The position numbers and the translations under genes are program-made. Under the pieces are notes generated by a model. The model made no database searches and was not told the origin of the DNA. It saw only the letters and a list, made by a program, of their open reading frames with translations. A DNA stretch of 64,000 nucleotides from Pseudomonas aylmerensis (GTDB taxonomy: Bacteria; Pseudomonadota; Gammaproteobacteria; Pseudomonadales; Pseudomonadaceae), in assembly GCF_001702265.1 (NCBI RefSeq), contig NZ_MAUE01000025.1, positions 62,001 to 126,000 of the forward strand, read 5' to 3'. This document shows, one piece after another, positions 62,789-64,000 of this stretch (positions are counted from its first letter, which is position 1; every line of letters starts with the position of its first letter).

Positions 62789-62980
62789 TCAATCATCATT
62801 GGACACCGGCCGGTTGCGTGCCTTGTACCCTGGCAAGGTAGCGGCATACGCAAATGCCTGTTCGCGGGAATTGAAGGTCGCCAACCGGTCCTGGGGCGTA
62901 CATACCCGCCACGGTCCATGGTTGACCTGCACGATGTCGTAGCCATTCAGATGCAGCTTCGTCAGCATTGGAGCGCTCAT
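62789..62980 (-). CDS. Small conserved protein, 63 residues
   Basis: From MSAPMLTKLHLNGYDIVQVN with GAGGT before the ATG; ends RNRPVSNDD. A short strand pair and helix (TFNSREQAFAYAATLPGYKA) like the 61-residue protein at 35574. Function unknown. Confidence 0.65.
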   Translation of the reverse strand: MSAPMLTKLHLNGYDIVQVNHGPWRVCTPQDRLATFNSREQAFAYAATLPGYKARNRPVSNDD

Positions 62981-63320
62981 AGTCACCTCGCTTTCCTGAG
63001 ATTTTCTGGCGTTGCAGCCCCACCTTACACCCGCATCGGGCCCAGGAGTCGACCATGTGTCGTACCGAAATGGCTGCATTCATGAACACCAAGCTGCAGC
63101 TGATTCACTTACTGGCCGGCGGGTATGGCAAGTAGCCAAAGCTGTCATTTATGGCTCTTGTTCTGTCGCCAGCGGAGTCGTCCTAATAGCCTCAATACCC
63201 CCTGTAGATCACTGATCTGCCGAGCTTTTTCACTCAAGCCTTCAGCAAGAAAGCTGCCCTTCGACCTTGCGCCCGAGCGTGCGGATCTATATATTCCCAA
63301 CCCTGCTACAACGCGCTGCC
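62981..63320. other. Intergenic region before tRNA-Leu
   Basis: 340 bases with no convincing gene. A 26-codon frame from 63055 is not supported. A TATATA at about 63290 could be the -10 box of the tRNA. Confidence 0.4.
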
Positions 63321-63407
63321 GCCCGAATGGCGAAACTGGTAGACGCATGGGACTTAAAATCCCCCGCTCGTAAGGGCGTCCCGGTTCGATTCCGGGTTCG
63401 GGCACCA
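63321..63407 (+). tRNA. tRNA-Leu (anticodon TAA)
   Basis: 87 bases including encoded CCA. Acceptor GCCCGAA pairs with TTCGGGC; anticodon loop ACTTAAAAT gives TAA; a long variable arm (CCCGCTCGTAAGGGCGT region) marks it as class II Leu; T-arm GGTTCGATTCC. Confidence 0.95.
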
Positions 63408-63456
63408 AAGATATCAAGGGCTTGCATGATGAACTTCATGCAGGCCCTTATCTTTT
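63407..63456 (+). terminator. Terminator of tRNA-Leu
   Basis: AAAGATA...TATCTTT outer stem with AAGGGC/GCCCTT and TGCATGA/TTCATGCA inner stems, then TTTTGTG; it begins at the tRNA end. Confidence 0.75.
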
Positions 63457-63489
63457 GTGTTCCGCAATTTTGGGATGTGTTCCGCAATT
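63456..63489. repeat. Direct repeat TGTGTTCCGCAATT, two copies
   Basis: 63456-63469 and 63476-63489, identical over 14 bases, 20-base period, just downstream of the tRNA. May be integrase arm or attachment-site remnants. Confidence 0.6.
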
Positions 63490-63556
63490 CCCCTCTCCGG
63501 CGTTCTGCCGACCGAGCACCAACCTCAATAACCCTGAATACATACGGGCTCCCTTT

Positions 63557-63811
63557 TCAGGCTTGGCCAACTTCCTCAAGCGCAGCATCCCCTCGAAGTC
63601 TTACCTCCTCTTTTATCTCCGCGATGAGCCTGGCGATTGCGCGGCTTGATCCTAGAGTTTTTGGATCAACCCCGGCGACCGTCAACAATTCCTGCTGAGT
63701 CATAGGGTCGATCAGCTGAATGTTGAGTGAGTCAAACCTGATGGAGCACACGCACCTGGTGGGAAGGAACGCCGTCTCAATTATATGGCGTAACTCTAAG
63801 GTAGAGATCAT
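63557..63811 (-). CDS. DUF1652 domain protein
   Basis: 84 residues from MISTLELRHIIETAFLPTRC. The sequence has the whole DUF1652 outline: ELRHIIExAFLP, CVCSIRFDSLNIQL, TVAGVDPKTL and SRAIARLIAEIKEEV. A common small Pseudomonas protein family of unknown role. An upstream frame to 63832 has no better start. Confidence 0.88.
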   Translation of the reverse strand: MISTLELRHIIETAFLPTRCVCSIRFDSLNIQLIDPMTQQELLTVAGVDPKTLGSSRAIARLIAEIKEEVRLRGDAALEEVGQA

Positions 63812-64000
63812 CACGTGACCCTTTAAAACCAATGGATAGAGGCCTTTCGGCGCGGCGATGTGGCTTAGGGAACCTAAATGTAAAAACGTTCAAGTTAGTA
63901 CATGTTAGTTTGATTTTTGAGACGTGGTTCACGCCTCGTAGCTGTTCCGACAGCCGCCGGTCATTTGCCCCTGCCGCTTTATGGGAAACCACTCTGAATA
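63812..64000. other. Window end, no gene supported
   Basis: AT-richer than the flanking DNA. A minus-strand frame (to 63992) has no recognisable product. Probably promoter region for the DUF1652 gene. Confidence 0.4.

Noticed and set aside
63777..63992. 71-codon minus-strand frame at the window end
   Set aside because: Overlaps the DUF1652 start, no ribosome site and no similarity to a known family.

Overview
The window reads as chromosomal DNA of a fluorescent-group Pseudomonas. It is GC-rich and densely coded on both strands. The marker genes are typical of that genus: hpd, an MvaT/MvaU nucleoid protein, ahpCF, gor, galU, alkB-ada, modABC, mgtA, a tRNA-Leu, DUF1652 and DUF1883 proteins, and the palindromic REP elements of these species. 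The species cannot be fixed from this alone.

Layout. (1) 1-7.2 kb: small envelope and hypothetical genes, including two wrecks made by internal deletions (an outer-membrane/spermidine-synthase-like composite and a multihaem cytochrome). (2) 7.7-11.3 kb, minus strand: a compact terpenoid operon. Its first gene is one 741-residue polypeptide joining a class I terpene synthase to a cytochrome P450, followed by a methyltransferase and an isopentenyl-diphosphate isomerase. This is the most unusual locus. (3) 11.7-22 kb: racemase, acetyltransferase, glycerate kinase with a CdaR-type regulator and an MFS carrier, an orphan duplicated beta-rich protein, a divergent SDR/LysR pair and an aldo-keto reductase. 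A REP pair flanked by 18-bp degenerate tandem repeats follows. (4) 22-31 kb: rarD, hpd, a CSS-EAL phosphodiesterase, mvaU-like, gloA and ahpCF. (5) 30.8-33 kb: a tyrosine recombinase divergent from a KfrA-type coiled-coil protein, the arrangement of the TnpS/TnpT resolution module of Tn4651-type transposons, but with no transposase. (6) 33-43 kb: gor, galU, small proteins, a TsdBA-like dihaem cytochrome pair, alkB and an ada whose zinc cysteines are mostly lost, then a CGNR regulator divergent from a hydrolase/nitronate monooxygenase pair.

(7) 44-52 kb: modABC behind a ModE-type operator, topoisomerase IB, an ABC-F ATPase, DUF1275, and azlCD. (8) 52.3-54.6 kb: an arsRBC operon whose arsH is reduced to its first ~35 codons. 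(9) 55.5-60 kb: a LysE exporter and mgtA, the latter preceded by a long leader that holds a 97-codon gene, a possible 12-codon leader peptide and an 18-bp perfect palindrome. (10) 60-64 kb: small conserved proteins, DinB, tRNA-Leu(TAA) and a possible integration scar behind it.

Functional threads are supply and tailoring of a modified terpenoid (7.7-11.3 kb), peroxide, glyoxal and disulfide defence (gloA, ahpCF, gor), alkylation repair (alkB, ada), and metal or oxyanion handling (mod, ars, mgtA). No CRISPR array, rRNA or intact transposon is visible.
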